Part shown: one piece after another, positions 25,247 through 33,552 of the stretch
How positions within the stretch are numbered: position 1 is the first letter of the stretch
How the letters are laid out: the number at the start of each line of letters is the position of its first letter
Assembly: GCF_001888185.1 (NCBI RefSeq)
Contig: NZ_CP016367.1
Coordinates: 1-64,000 of the forward strand
DNA length: 64,000 bases
Source of the DNA: Phaeobacter porticola
Lineage (GTDB): Bacteria; Pseudomonadota; Alphaproteobacteria; Rhodobacterales; Rhodobacteraceae
Reading direction: 5' to 3'
Translations under genes and position numbers: made by a program
Notes under the pieces: model-generated
Database searches by the model: none
Seen by the model: the letters and a program-made list of their open reading frames with translations, nothing else
What the model was told of the DNA's origin: nothing

Positions 25247-26278
25247 ATGTATTCCGAGACCGAAGATGTGATCCGCGCTCTCGCGGAGAATGCTGAAGGC
25301 GTGTGTCGCCATTACCTTCCCGCCGGACGGCGGGAAGGGTCCTACTGGATCGTCGGCGATTTGCAGAACAATCCCGGCCGGTCGCTCTTCGTGCGGCTGA
25401 ACGGGCCTGCGTCGGGGCCGGGCGCGGCCGGCAAGTTTACCGATGGCGCCACGGGCGAGCATGGCGATCTTCTGGACATCATCCGCGAGCGGACTGGGAT
25501 CTCCCGCTTTCCCGATCTTCTCACTGAGGCCCGAGCGCATCTTGGCCGTCCGCAGCCGGTCCTCCCGGATGCGCCAGTGCCGAAGAAGGCCAAAGCCCCC
25601 GGTGGCACGCCAGCGGCGCCGGCGCGATTGTTTGCAGCCTCGGTGCCGGTCGCAGGCACGCTTGCCGACACCTACCTTCGGGCCCGGGGCCTGACCCAAG
25701 GCGGCACGATGAGCGCGCTGCGCTTCCACCCGAAGTGCTGGCATCGAGATGAGGGCCAGACCCGGAGCATCCCCAGACCGGCGCTGATCGCCGCGGTCAC
25801 CGATGGGGCAGGGGCTTTGCAGGGTGTGCATCGCACCTGGCTGGCTCTTGACGGTCAGGGGAAAGCGGATGTCGAGACGCAGCGGCGTGCCATGGGTCAC
25901 CTCCTCGGCAATGCCGTCAGGCTGACCCCGCATGAAGACATCCTCGTGGTCGGCGAAGGCATCGAGACCATGCTGTCCCTGTCCGAGGCGGCCTCCGGCC
26001 TTCCCGTCTGGGCGGCTCTCTCGTCGGGTCACCTCGGGGCGGTCCAGTTGCCGGAGGGGCTGCAGCGCCTCTACATCGCGATCGACCGCGATCCGGCCGG
26101 GCAACGCGCGGCAGAGAGGTTGATCGCCAGAGCCACAGAGGTCGGGATTGGGTGCCATGTGCTCGAGCCACAACTCGGGGATTTCAACGATGATCTCCGG
26201 GCGACCGGCAAAGAGGCGCTGCGCCAGCATCTGGCAGGGCAGATCGGGCTTGAGGATCGGCAGCGCCTGTCAGGCTGA
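25247..26278 (+). CDS. Toprim domain (primase-like) protein
   Basis: A 343-residue protein with an N-terminal region like plasmid/phage primases (GKFTDGATGEHGDLLDII, about residues 65-82) and a C-terminal Toprim fold. The Toprim acidic residues are visible in VVGEGIETMLSL (about 230-241) and IAIDRDPAGQ (about 276-285). I see no zinc-finger cysteines at the N-terminus, so it may need a partner helicase to prime. It lies 3 bases after the strawberry-notch gene and is surely co-transcribed with it. Priming of the transferred strand in the recipient is a reasonable role given the neighbours. Confidence 0.88.
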   Translation: MYSETEDVIRALAENAEGVCRHYLPAGRREGSYWIVGDLQNNPGRSLFVRLNGPASGPGAAGKFTDGATGEHGDLLDIIRERTGISRFPDLLTEARAHLGRPQPVLPDAPVPKKAKAPGGTPAAPARLFAASVPVAGTLADTYLRARGLTQGGTMSALRFHPKCWHRDEGQTRSIPRPALIAAVTDGAGALQGVHRTWLALDGQGKADVETQRRAMGHLLGNAVRLTPHEDILVVGEGIETMLSLSEAASGLPVWAALSSGHLGAVQLPEGLQRLYIAIDRDPAGQRAAERLIARATEVGIGCHVLEPQLGDFNDDLRATGKEALRQHLAGQIGLEDRQRLSG

Positions 26279-26400
26279 GCAGCATCGCGCAGGGGGCGGT
26301 CAGGGGCAGAGGGGGGGTAGGGGTCCTGCAGTCCTGTCGCGGGTGTGGATCATCACCTTTGCCTCTTCCCGGGTAAATCTCATCCACCCGACACCCGAGC

Positions 26401-26605
26401 GGCCTTCAAGAGATGGGCAGGCGGCCGTCAAAGGGGACGCCCCATCAAGGGCGGCAGGCAAGCTATTTCCGCCGCGGGGGACGAGCCCCCGCTTTGCATC
26501 GCGAAACAAATAGCTTGCCTGCCGCCCTCCTCCACATGCGTTCCGGCCCCGAAAGGCGGGGTGAAGGGGCGTCCCCCATGACGGCTTTCGCAGCCCACGA
26601 AGGCC
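26401..26605. repeat. Long nested inverted repeat 3
   Basis: A 20-base perfect pair joins 26449-26468 and 26508-26527. Inside it is GCGGGGG/CCCCCGC (26474-26480 / 26486-26492). Outside it, 26424-26443 pairs with 26566-26585 at 17 of 20 positions, and at the edge GGCCTTC (26401-26407) pairs with GAAGGCC (26599-26605). The structure fills most of the 373-base gap between the Toprim and DUF2493 genes. Confidence 0.85.
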
Positions 26606-26651
26606 GCGCGGGTTGTCGCGCGGATGAGACAGGCCCGGAGGCAAGAAACTG

Positions 26652-27584
26652 ATGACGATCCACACTCACGACGACACGTATGAACCCGCCCACACCGCAT
26701 CCCAGACCGCCCATGCGCTCGACGAGTTGCAGCTTTATGGCTACCGCCCCTTTGATGAGCCCGATCCGCGCCCAATGCCCGATGGGCAGCGCCTTGCGGT
26801 CGCCGTCGCAGACATTTTCGATGCCCTCGTCGCGACCCTGGAAGACACCCGCATGGAACCCGACCTCGAAGAGGTGCTCTGGGGCCAGGTCAACCTCTTT
26901 CACCGCGCCACGGCGAGGATTGAGCGGTCGCTCGACGAGAACGAGCAGGTGCAGCGCCGCCTCCAGCGGGAGCAGGACGGCTCCGAGGTGAAATCCACCG
27001 AACTTGAGCGCCTAACGGCCGAAGGCCTGACGCTGATCGAACGGCGCAACTGCATGGATATGATGCGCGATCACGCCGCCACCGAGTTTGTCCATCACAC
27101 AGGCTCGGCCTGGCGGCCCCGCACTGGCTCGATGGTGAACCGCCAGCACATGACAGCAGCGCTCATCGACAGCCGCGACTTCCTTGCCGCCAAGCGCCGC
27201 GCAGAAACCGAGGTGATGTTGCCCGCAGGCCCCAAGGTCGCCCTCACCGGCGGGACCGACTTCAACGATCACCGCCTGATCTGGGGCAAGCTCGATCAGG
27301 TCCGCACCAAGTATCCCGATATGGTGCTCTTGCACGGTGGTAGCCCGAAGGGCGCAGAGCTCATCGCCGCCAAATGGGCCGAAGCCCAGGGCGTTACACA
27401 GGTGGCCTTCAAGCCCGACTGGAGCAAGCATGCCAAAGCCGCCCCCTTCAAGCGCAATGACGCGATGCTGGACGTGCTTCCCGTGGGTGTTCTGGTGTTC
27501 CCCGGCACGGGTATCCAGGAGAACCTTGCCGACAAGGCTAAAAAGCAGGGCATCCCGGTCATGAAGTTCGAGAAGGGGGCATGA
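26652..27584 (+). CDS. DUF2493 (SLOG superfamily) protein
   Basis: A 310-residue protein. The C-terminal third is a DUF2493/YspA-type SLOG domain, a Rossmann-like fold that binds nucleotide-type ligands. It begins PKVALTGGTDFNDHRL at about residue 194, with the glycine-rich HGGSPKGAE and VLVFPGTGIQ further on. The N-terminal two thirds are helical, with a coiled-coil-like stretch at about 85-140. Such proteins are common on alphaproteobacterial plasmids. A ligand-sensing role is inferred from the fold. The ribosome site is CGGAGG, about 10 bases before ATG 26652. A strong terminator overlaps the stop. Confidence 0.88.
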   Translation: MTIHTHDDTYEPAHTASQTAHALDELQLYGYRPFDEPDPRPMPDGQRLAVAVADIFDALVATLEDTRMEPDLEEVLWGQVNLFHRATARIERSLDENEQVQRRLQREQDGSEVKSTELERLTAEGLTLIERRNCMDMMRDHAATEFVHHTGSAWRPRTGSMVNRQHMTAALIDSRDFLAAKRRAETEVMLPAGPKVALTGGTDFNDHRLIWGKLDQVRTKYPDMVLLHGGSPKGAELIAAKWAEAQGVTQVAFKPDWSKHAKAAPFKRNDAMLDVLPVGVLVFPGTGIQENLADKAKKQGIPVMKFEKGA

Positions 27585-27594
27585 GCCCCCTTTT
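27573..27594 (+). terminator. Intrinsic terminator overlapping the DUF2493 stop codon
   Basis: An 8-bp stem (AAGGGGGC / GCCCCCTT) has an ATGA loop that contains part of the stop codon, and TTTT continues to 27594. Confidence 0.85.
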
Positions 27595-27613
27595 CCTCTC
27601 GCGGGGAAATCGA

Positions 27614-27659
27614 GGTGGAAGAGCAGGCTTCCACCTGATATTTTGGAAGAAAGCCTGCT
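27614..27659 (+). promoter_or_regulatory. Leader with two mutually exclusive hairpins (before the WGR gene)
   Basis: Hairpin 1 pairs GGTGGAAG (27614-27621) with CTTCCACC (27628-27635). Hairpin 2 pairs AGCAGGCTT (27622-27630) with AAGCCTGCT (27651-27659). The two share 27628-27630, so they cannot form together. The WGR start is 11 bases downstream. Confidence 0.5.
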
Positions 27660-27669
27660 GGATCACGAT

Positions 27670-27927
27670 ATGTCTCACTCTGTCGCTCAACTTGAGGTGT
27701 TCCCGACCGACCTGCAGATGCGGCGGATCGATCCAGCCTGCAACATGCGGCGGTTTTACCGCATGAGCATTCAGCCCGATCTCTTTGGGGGCGCCAGCTT
27801 GGTGCGCGAATGGGGCCGCATTGGCGCGCGCGGGCAGATGATGATTGAGCAGCATCCAGATGAAGGGCGCGCCGTAACCGCGCTGATGAAACTTGCGGCG
27901 ATAAAGAAGCGGCGGGGTTATGCATGA
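27670..27927 (+). CDS. WGR domain protein
   Basis: An 85-residue protein consisting of a WGR domain, with the signature VREWGRIGARGQ (about residues 43-54). WGR domains bind nucleic acid, for example in PARP enzymes. The stand-alone plasmid versions have the same N-terminal pattern RIDPACNMRRFYRMSIQPDLFG. I chose ATG 27670 (MSHSVAQ); an in-frame ATG at 27643 would overlap the leader hairpins. The stop overlaps the ATG of the longer form of the next ORF (27924), though I prefer a later start there. Confidence 0.85.
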   Translation: MSHSVAQLEVFPTDLQMRRIDPACNMRRFYRMSIQPDLFGGASLVREWGRIGARGQMMIEQHPDEGRAVTALMKLAAIKKRRGYA

Positions 27928-27977
27928 TGCGCGGCCGCGGTTCGAAAAGCGGGCAGACACAGGAAAACGAGGGGGAG

Positions 27978-28208
27978 ATGGCACTCGACACTGACAAGAT
28001 CGATGATGCGGCTCTCGCGATCCTTAGCCTGACGCTGCATTACGGCGATCAGGTCTGGAAGGGAATCGATTGGGCCATCACCAACCGGCTTTTCGAGAAA
28101 GGCCTGATTTTTGATCCCAAAAACAAGGCGAAACCGCTGAGCCTGACCCCAGAAGGGGTCGCGCATGCGCGGGAAATTCTCGCGCGGGAGTTCAGCAAGG
28201 CCGAGTGA
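27978..28208 (+). CDS. DUF6429 family protein
   Basis: A 76-residue protein matching DUF6429, small proteins found near IS66 elements and on plasmids: DTDKIDDAALAILSLTLH, then WKGIDW and the KGLIFDPKNKAKPLSLT region. The function is unknown; the fold is probably a small winged helix (helices then SLTPEGVAHARE). I chose ATG 27978 with GAGGGGG upstream; a longer reading from 27924 would add an unconserved basic stretch. I see no IS66 genes nearby. It closes the plus-strand maintenance block. Confidence 0.8.
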   Translation: MALDTDKIDDAALAILSLTLHYGDQVWKGIDWAITNRLFEKGLIFDPKNKAKPLSLTPEGVAHAREILAREFSKAE

Positions 28209-28484
28209 CGGGCGGCTTTGCGGGACCTTACAGTCGTTCGCTGCATCTGCGCGCAATTTGCTCGCTTCCGCATCCGCATCTGCAGCATCAGCAACGCGCA
28301 GGGCGGATTCCGGTCATTGGCTGCGGTTTGCGTGGAGGTCTGGAATGCGGACATTGCTGCCTTTCGCTGCAGGTGCGCCAATGTCCGGTATCTGACCGGT
28401 TCACATTTGCTCGATGACGGCGAAAGGGACAAAACGCCAATCATCCGAGATGAAATCATAGTATGTAACTCAAAAGCGCTTGGC

Positions 28485-29368
28485 TTATGAGACATTGAAT
28501 GGGTGCAAACGGTCGGCCAGCACGTTGTATTCCGGTACTCCGGTGTGTGGCGTTTAGTCTCGCGCAGCCCATAGGGCCGCTTCACAAAAAAGAACCGCTC
28601 TGAACGATCAGCAAAATCGTGCAAATGAAACGTGACCTGATCGTCGCTGAGCGCCACCACACCGTAGGCCGGAGCTTCGCAATTTTCCGTAATATGATCG
28701 ACGGCCCCGTTCAGCTCCAAGGCGACCTGATGGTTCATGCCGCGCATGCAGGAATAGCTGATGCCGCGCCAATTGCCAAAAATCGCACGATGCACATGAC
28801 CAAAGAACAGATGCCGGATGCGCGCCTTGTGGGGGGCGACGACATCATAGAATGTCTCCGAGTCCTGCAACATAATCCGGTCCATGGAAGCGATGCCTGT
28901 TTTGAACGGCGGATGGTGCATGAACAGGACGATTGGGCAGTCGGTTTGATCCAGTTCATGATCCAACCAAGCTTGGCGCGCGGGGCAAAAAGCGCCCGCG
29001 TGAGTTTCTGTGTCCTTCGTGTCCAGCAATAAAAACCGCCCGAACGGAGTGTCAAAACCGCTTTGGACAAAACCGTTTTCGTTGCGGGGTGTTTCTGGGA
29101 AAGCCTCGCCAAAAAGCTGTTGTATCGTCGTGATTGCCCACCATCAGATGCACGGGCATGGTGAGCTCTTCGATTTCGCGCAGAAACCGCGCATAGGCCG
29201 CTGCGTCGCCCCAGTGGATCATGTCACCTGTCAGGGCGACAAAAAACCAGCGTCGCCATGTTCGGCATTGATGGAGGCCACAGCGGCACGCAGCCGCGCG
29301 GCGGGAACTGGTCCATAAAGCATCCCATCGCCAATGACATGCGTGTCGGTGAGATGGATGAACTTCAT
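28485..29368 (-). pseudogene. Frameshifted metallophosphoesterase (paralogue of the next gene)
   Basis: The start ATG 29368 (MKFIHLTDTHVIGDG) overlaps the stop of the intact paralogue as ATGA. The frame breaks within a run of six T (minus strand, about 29242-29247): adding one T restores GDAGFFVALTGDMIHWGD. A second break is at a run of five T (about 29108-29112): removing one T gives NHDDTTAFGEAFPETP. The rest (LLLDTKDTETHAGAF, VLFMHHPPF, LFFGHVHR) matches the family. Near 28540 a further shift would give a natural end VLADRLHPFNVS with TAA at 28485-28487; otherwise the frame runs on to 28049. Because the breaks sit in homopolymers and the first two compensate, either real decay or sequencing error is possible. 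Confidence 0.75.
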
Positions 29369-30192
29369 TCTGCGGCAACCGGTTTTGCCCAGTCTTCCCA
29401 CGCGGTACCTGCGCTGAACACGGGCCCATCCCACGTAAAGGGAATGTCATGGATGATTGTGCCACTGTCACTTGCAAGGATCACTGCATAGGACGGGGCC
29501 ATGGGAGCACCTTGTAACAGCTCCTGCTCGGTCAGATCAGGCAGGGACTGATTGCCGGTGGAGCGAACGCTGGCAAACGGAACGCCGCACCACATCCCGT
29601 GCAAGGGTGCATGGACATGGCCAAAATGGAGATACTCGATGCGGTCGCAATAGGTGCTGAATAGCTCCGCCAGCGGTGCGCGGTCTTCGGGGACAAGAGC
29701 GATCTTGTCTTCGGCAGGCAGCCCAAGCGGCATGGCATTGTGATGCATGAACACGCGCGCGCGCGTGCAGTCTTTCAACTCACTTTCCAGCCAATCGCGC
29801 CGCGCGGCGCAGAAGTGGCCAGCGTGGGTGCGCGGAGCGGTTGTGTCGAGGTAGATAAGACGCGTGCCGTCGACTGTTTCTGCGTGGTTGATGAACCCGG
29901 ATGGGTCTTTGGGATGGTCCGGAAAAGCGCCGAGAAACGCGGTGCGGTCATCGTGGTTTCCAATCAACAGGCGCACTGGGCAAGGCACATCGGTCAGCGC
30001 ATCGACAAGGGTCGCGTAGGCCGCAGGCTCGCCCCAGTGGGTCAAATCGCCTGTGATGATAATCCGAGCGGCATCGCCGTGTTGGGCTCGCACATGGTCG
30101 AGCGCTTGGGCAAAACGTCTGTGGGGGTTCAAACCGCCCATACGTTCGCCGGGGACTGTCAGGTGAATGTCGGAAATGTGCACAAGTTTCAT
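29365..30192 (-). CDS. Metallophosphoesterase of the ABC-transporter operon
   Basis: A 275-residue calcineurin-like phosphodiesterase with all metal blocks: HISDIHL (D8, H10), ITGDLTHWG, LIGNHDDRTAF, VFMHHNAMP and LHFGHVHAPLHG. The family (CpdA/GpdQ-like) cleaves cyclic nucleotides, glycerophosphodiesters or phosphonate esters. No signal peptide, so it acts in the cytoplasm on an imported substrate. It lies 60 bases after the binding-protein gene, beyond a terminator-like hairpin (30208-30244), which would lower its expression relative to the transporter. A decayed or frameshifted paralogue follows with a 4-base overlap. The operon suggests uptake and cleavage of a phosphodiester; the exact substrate is unknown. 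Confidence 0.88.
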   Translation of the reverse strand: MKLVHISDIHLTVPGERMGGLNPHRRFAQALDHVRAQHGDAARIIITGDLTHWGEPAAYATLVDALTDVPCPVRLLIGNHDDRTAFLGAFPDHPKDPSGFINHAETVDGTRLIYLDTTAPRTHAGHFCAARRDWLESELKDCTRARVFMHHNAMPLGLPAEDKIALVPEDRAPLAELFSTYCDRIEYLHFGHVHAPLHGMWCGVPFASVRSTGNQSLPDLTEQELLQGAPMAPSYAVILASDSGTIIHDIPFTWDGPVFSAGTAWEDWAKPVAAE

Positions 30193-30207
30193 GGACCTGA
30201 GCCTTTC

Positions 30208-30244
30208 TAAAAATAGGTCCGGCCGCCCCCGAAAGGGCGACCGG
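30208..30244 (-). terminator. Attenuating terminator between binding protein and phosphoesterase
   Basis: On minus, a GC stem made of CCGGTCGCCC and GGGGGCGGCCGG (with small bulges) is followed after ACC by TATTTTT. It lies 8 bases after the binding-protein stop and would make that gene's mRNA more abundant than that of the downstream genes. Confidence 0.6.
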
Positions 30245-30251
30245 TATTGGT

Positions 30252-31499
30252 TTAGCCGTTTGGCAGAAGGTCGGCGATTTCTTCGACCAGTTCTTCTTGC
30301 AGCTCTTTCATATCGGTTGCGTCGCCGGTAACGATGCGTTCGATCCCGTCATAGATCACCTGCGTGATCGCCAAGCCGTTGTCGCCGGGATAGGCCAGCC
30401 AGTCGCGCAGCAGCGGAAGCTGGTCCACAGCGGTCTGCTTGTTGGGGTTCTGCTCGTAGAAATCAGCCAGAATGATTTCGTTGGCCGCCTTGTTGGGGGG
30501 CATGTAGCCAGTTGTCATGGCCACCTGGGCCGCGCCTTCACCGGAGGTGATGAACTTCAACCATGTCCAAGCTGCTTCACGCACGGCAGGGTCATCGGAG
30601 GTCGAGGTCAGCATCGCGGCGTTGCCGCCAGCGGGCAGTCCCATCGGCGCGCCGTCAAGGCCCGGGAACGGGCCGGTCACGAGTTCAAAATCACCTTGGC
30701 TGCGCTCAACCGCGCCGAGGGCCGACGTCGACCAGAACATCATGCCCACATCCCCGGCGGAGAAAGACGACAAAGCAGCCTTCCATTCGAGGTTCTGCAT
30801 TTCACACTCGGTAAAGATTTCCTGCATCTGTTCGAGCGCGATCAGCGCTTCGGGGCTGTCCATGGTCACTTGGCCATTCTCGACGATGGCTTTGTCCTGG
30901 CTCCACAACAGGGCCTGCACGAACCAGTTGCCGGTGATGTTCCAGCCCCAGAAGATCGGGTTGTCGATGCCGTTGGCCTTCATGGTCTTGCAGGCTGCAA
31001 TCACCTCGTCCCATGTCGTCGGCAGCTCTTCGATGCCGCCTTCGCGCAAGATATCCATGTTGTAATAGCCAACTGGTAGCGAGATCGAGAACGGCAGGCC
31101 GTAGACTTGGTCGTCGAAAGTCGACAAAGACAGCATCGCTTCGTGGTAGCCTTCTGTTTCGAAATCGGCCTCAGCGGCAATGAACGGGGCCAGTGACTGT
31201 GCGATGCCTTTGTTGACCAGTGGCGCTTGGCGGTTCAGGCCCTGCATGGAAACGTCCGGCAGGTTACCAGCAACGGCTTCGCGCAGGACGGTGTTGGTAG
31301 CGTCCTCGTAGGACTCATATGTGGCGCGGAACTTAACCTCGATATCGGGATGTGCCGCTTGGAAGGCAGGCATCATCGCTTCATAGGTGACATCAAAGAG
31401 GTGGCTATAAGGATAGGCGAACTCGATTGTCACCTTGTCCTCGGCGTAAACGGCGGTGGCAGACAGGGCCAAAGCCATTGCAGTTAGGGTATGTTTCAT
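30252..31499 (-). CDS. ABC transporter periplasmic substrate-binding protein (CUT1/Ugp type)
   Basis: A 415-residue family 1 extracellular solute-binding protein. The signal peptide (MKHTLTAMALALSATAVYA, cut before EDKVTIEF) has no lipobox, as expected for a Gram-negative periplasmic protein. Conserved family stretches include VYGLPFSISLPVGYYN, TWDEVIAACKTMK and GMMFWSTSALG. The family includes binders of maltose, sn-glycerol-3-phosphate and glycerophosphodiesters (UgpB). The accompanying phosphodiesterases favour a phosphodiester such as glycerophosphocholine, but that is inference. It is fourth in the operon after the ATPase and two permeases, separated from the last permease by 121 bases that may hold an extra promoter. 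Confidence 0.92.
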   Translation of the reverse strand: MKHTLTAMALALSATAVYAEDKVTIEFAYPYSHLFDVTYEAMMPAFQAAHPDIEVKFRATYESYEDATNTVLREAVAGNLPDVSMQGLNRQAPLVNKGIAQSLAPFIAAEADFETEGYHEAMLSLSTFDDQVYGLPFSISLPVGYYNMDILREGGIEELPTTWDEVIAACKTMKANGIDNPIFWGWNITGNWFVQALLWSQDKAIVENGQVTMDSPEALIALEQMQEIFTECEMQNLEWKAALSSFSAGDVGMMFWSTSALGAVERSQGDFELVTGPFPGLDGAPMGLPAGGNAAMLTSTSDDPAVREAAWTWLKFITSGEGAAQVAMTTGYMPPNKAANEIILADFYEQNPNKQTAVDQLPLLRDWLAYPGDNGLAITQVIYDGIERIVTGDATDMKELQEELVEEIADLLPNG

Positions 31500-31620
31500 T
31501 ACATTTACTCCAGTTGTCGGGGCTGACGGTTTGGCGATTGGCAGACCCCAATGATGTTCCCCGTGTGGGGAGGCGATTATCCCCTTGCGGCGTTATGGGT
31601 AGGGCGGGCCAAGGCGCGCC

Positions 31621-32583
31621 CTACTTCATTCCAGACAGTGTGATCCCCTCGATAAAGCGGCGTTGGGCCAGTAAAAACGCGACGATCAGCGGTGTGACGA
31701 TGACGGTGGCCGTGGCCATCATCGGGCCAAAGAACGACCCGTCCCCGTCGCCCTTGAATTCGCGCAGACCCAGCGGCGGGGTGAACAGATCGCGGTTTCC
31801 GGTCACGACGATGCGCGGCCAGAAATAATCGTTCCAATGTGCGACCACAGAAAAGATCGCGAAGGCCAAGAGCGCGGGGACCGCCGTGGGCAACATGACC
31901 CGCCAAACGATGGCCAACTCGGACATCCCGTCCATCCTCGCCGCGTCGATCAGATCGTCGGGCACGGTCATAAAGAACTGTCGCATCAGGAAAATCCCAA
32001 AGACCGAGATCGTCCAAGGCACGACAAGAGCCGCGTAGGTATTGGTCAGCCCCAGCTTCGCTAGCCCGATATAAAGCGGCAGGGCAATGGCATGGACGGG
32101 GATCAACAGGCAAAACAGGACCAGCCCGAAGACCGCATCACGCCCCCAAAATTTCAGCTTTGCCAGCGCATAGGCGGCAGGCAGGGCCACAACAACCTGG
32201 ATTAGAAAAATCGATACAGTGACGATGACGCCATTAAGCAGATAGCGGACCAGCGGCGCTTCGGTGAAAGCCTTGGAATAGTTGAACACCACAGGGCGCA
32301 TGGAACAGGACGCTTCGGTCTCGGCCAGCAAGGCCGCCTGCACGTTGGCGTCGTCTTGGCCCGCAAACCGCGCGCGGGCGGCTTCGATATCGGCGCGGTC
32401 TGGCTGGCGCAGGGCGACGCAGCGCGGGTCGATCATCATTTCCTGACGGCCAAAGAACCCGCCTTCGCCCCGGTCGATTTCGCCCGGACTTTTGAACGAA
32501 TAGCTGACCATCATATAGAACGGCGCCAGCACGATGATCGTGCCAAGAATCAGCACCATATGTTTCCACCAATCACGTGTCAT
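31621..32583 (-). CDS. ABC transporter permease 2 (MalG/UgpE-like)
   Basis: A 320-residue inner-membrane permease of the CUT1 family. TM1 spans about residues 9-31. A long hydrophilic periplasmic segment (about 35-108, with cysteines) follows, which most MalG-like proteins lack, and then five more helices. The EAA loop that contacts the ATPase is visible as DAARMDGMSELAIVWRVMLP (about 209-228). I chose ATG 32583, which shares one base with the stop of permease 1 (TGATG), over the TTG one codon upstream. With the other permease it forms the translocation pore. Confidence 0.92.
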   Translation of the reverse strand: MTRDWWKHMVLILGTIIVLAPFYMMVSYSFKSPGEIDRGEGGFFGRQEMMIDPRCVALRQPDRADIEAARARFAGQDDANVQAALLAETEASCSMRPVVFNYSKAFTEAPLVRYLLNGVIVTVSIFLIQVVVALPAAYALAKLKFWGRDAVFGLVLFCLLIPVHAIALPLYIGLAKLGLTNTYAALVVPWTISVFGIFLMRQFFMTVPDDLIDAARMDGMSELAIVWRVMLPTAVPALLAFAIFSVVAHWNDYFWPRIVVTGNRDLFTPPLGLREFKGDGDGSFFGPMMATATVIVTPLIVAFLLAQRRFIEGITLSGMK

Positions 32584-33551
32584 CAATAGTGCACCTTGCG
32601 TTCGACCAACCAGCGCTGGATCAGGGTCAGAAACATGACGAACAGCAGGAACAACATGGTGATGGCCGAGCCGATCCCGATCAGGTTCTGCTGAATGCCT
32701 TTTTCGAAGATCGCAAACATCATCACATAAGCGGACTTGTTCGGCCCACCGCCCTGCGGCCAGAAGGCCTCGATGGTGTCAAAGACTTGAAAGGCGCGGA
32801 TGCAGGAAATGGTCACGACGAAGACCGTGGTTGGCCCAAGGGCGGGCCATGTGACCAGTCGAAACCGCTCCCAAGCGGAGCGGGCCCCATCCATTTCGGC
32901 CGCGTGGTAGAGCTCGCGGTGCACCGACGTCAGACCAGCCAAAAACAGCACCATGTTGAAGCCAAACCCCTGCCAGATGCCGATGAAACAGACCACCCAG
33001 ATCGCGTAATCGCGATCACCCAACCACAGTGGAAACCCCTCGGCGCAACCATTGGCAAAGAAGGGCAACGCCTCAAACCACGTCCCGCAGGTCAATTCCA
33101 GCGTACGGTTCACCATGCCAATGGTCGGGTGCAGCATGAATTCCCAGGCGATGGCCATGGCCAGCAACGTGGCCATCACAGGCAGGAAATAGATCGTCTT
33201 GTAGACCTCCCCGATCCGACCCAGCGAATGGACCAGCAAGGCCGCCCCAAGGCCGAGACCCACGGAAATGGGCACCACGGTGACCACATAGGTAAAGGTA
33301 GCGATAAACATCTTTTCGTAAGACGAACGGGTGAACAGGCGCTCGTAGTTTTGTACTCCGACCCAATCGAAGCCGGGATTGCCCAATGAATAGTTGGTGA
33401 AAGACAGGACACACGCCACGATGATCGGCACCAGCAGGATTAAAGCCATCAGCGTCAAGGCAGGCGCGACCAACCCCCAGCCCGCGCGCGCGCGCCTGTT
33501 GTCAGGTTTGGCTTTGACAATGCTTGCGACGCTGGGGTCCACGACAGCCAT
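32583..33551 (-). CDS. ABC transporter permease 1 (MalF/UgpA-like)
   Basis: A 322-residue CUT1 permease with an N-terminal cytoplasmic tail, TM1 at about residues 26-48 (APALTLMALILLVPIIVACV), five further helices and the EAA loop YHAAEMDGARSAWERFRLVT (about 218-237). A periplasmic loop with two cysteines lies at about 138-160. ATG 33551 follows the ATPase stop by one base, so translation is coupled. The longer frame starting at 33584 would overlap the ATPase gene and is less likely. It is the partner of the permease at 31621-32583. Confidence 0.92.
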   Translation of the reverse strand: MAVVDPSVASIVKAKPDNRRARAGWGLVAPALTLMALILLVPIIVACVLSFTNYSLGNPGFDWVGVQNYERLFTRSSYEKMFIATFTYVVTVVPISVGLGLGAALLVHSLGRIGEVYKTIYFLPVMATLLAMAIAWEFMLHPTIGMVNRTLELTCGTWFEALPFFANGCAEGFPLWLGDRDYAIWVVCFIGIWQGFGFNMVLFLAGLTSVHRELYHAAEMDGARSAWERFRLVTWPALGPTTVFVVTISCIRAFQVFDTIEAFWPQGGGPNKSAYVMMFAIFEKGIQQNLIGIGSAITMLFLLFVMFLTLIQRWLVERKVHY

Positions 33552-33552
33552 G

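Noticed and set aside
26401-26605. Insertion-sequence ends or a MITE as an explanation of nested inverted repeat 3
   Set aside because: There is no transposase, I see no flanking target duplication, and the nested multi-level pairing is unlike simple terminal repeats. A copy-number search could still change this.
27924-28208. The longer 94-residue form of the DUF6429 protein
   Set aside because: The extra N-terminal 18 residues are basic, unlike the family start, and ATG 27978 has the better ribosome site.
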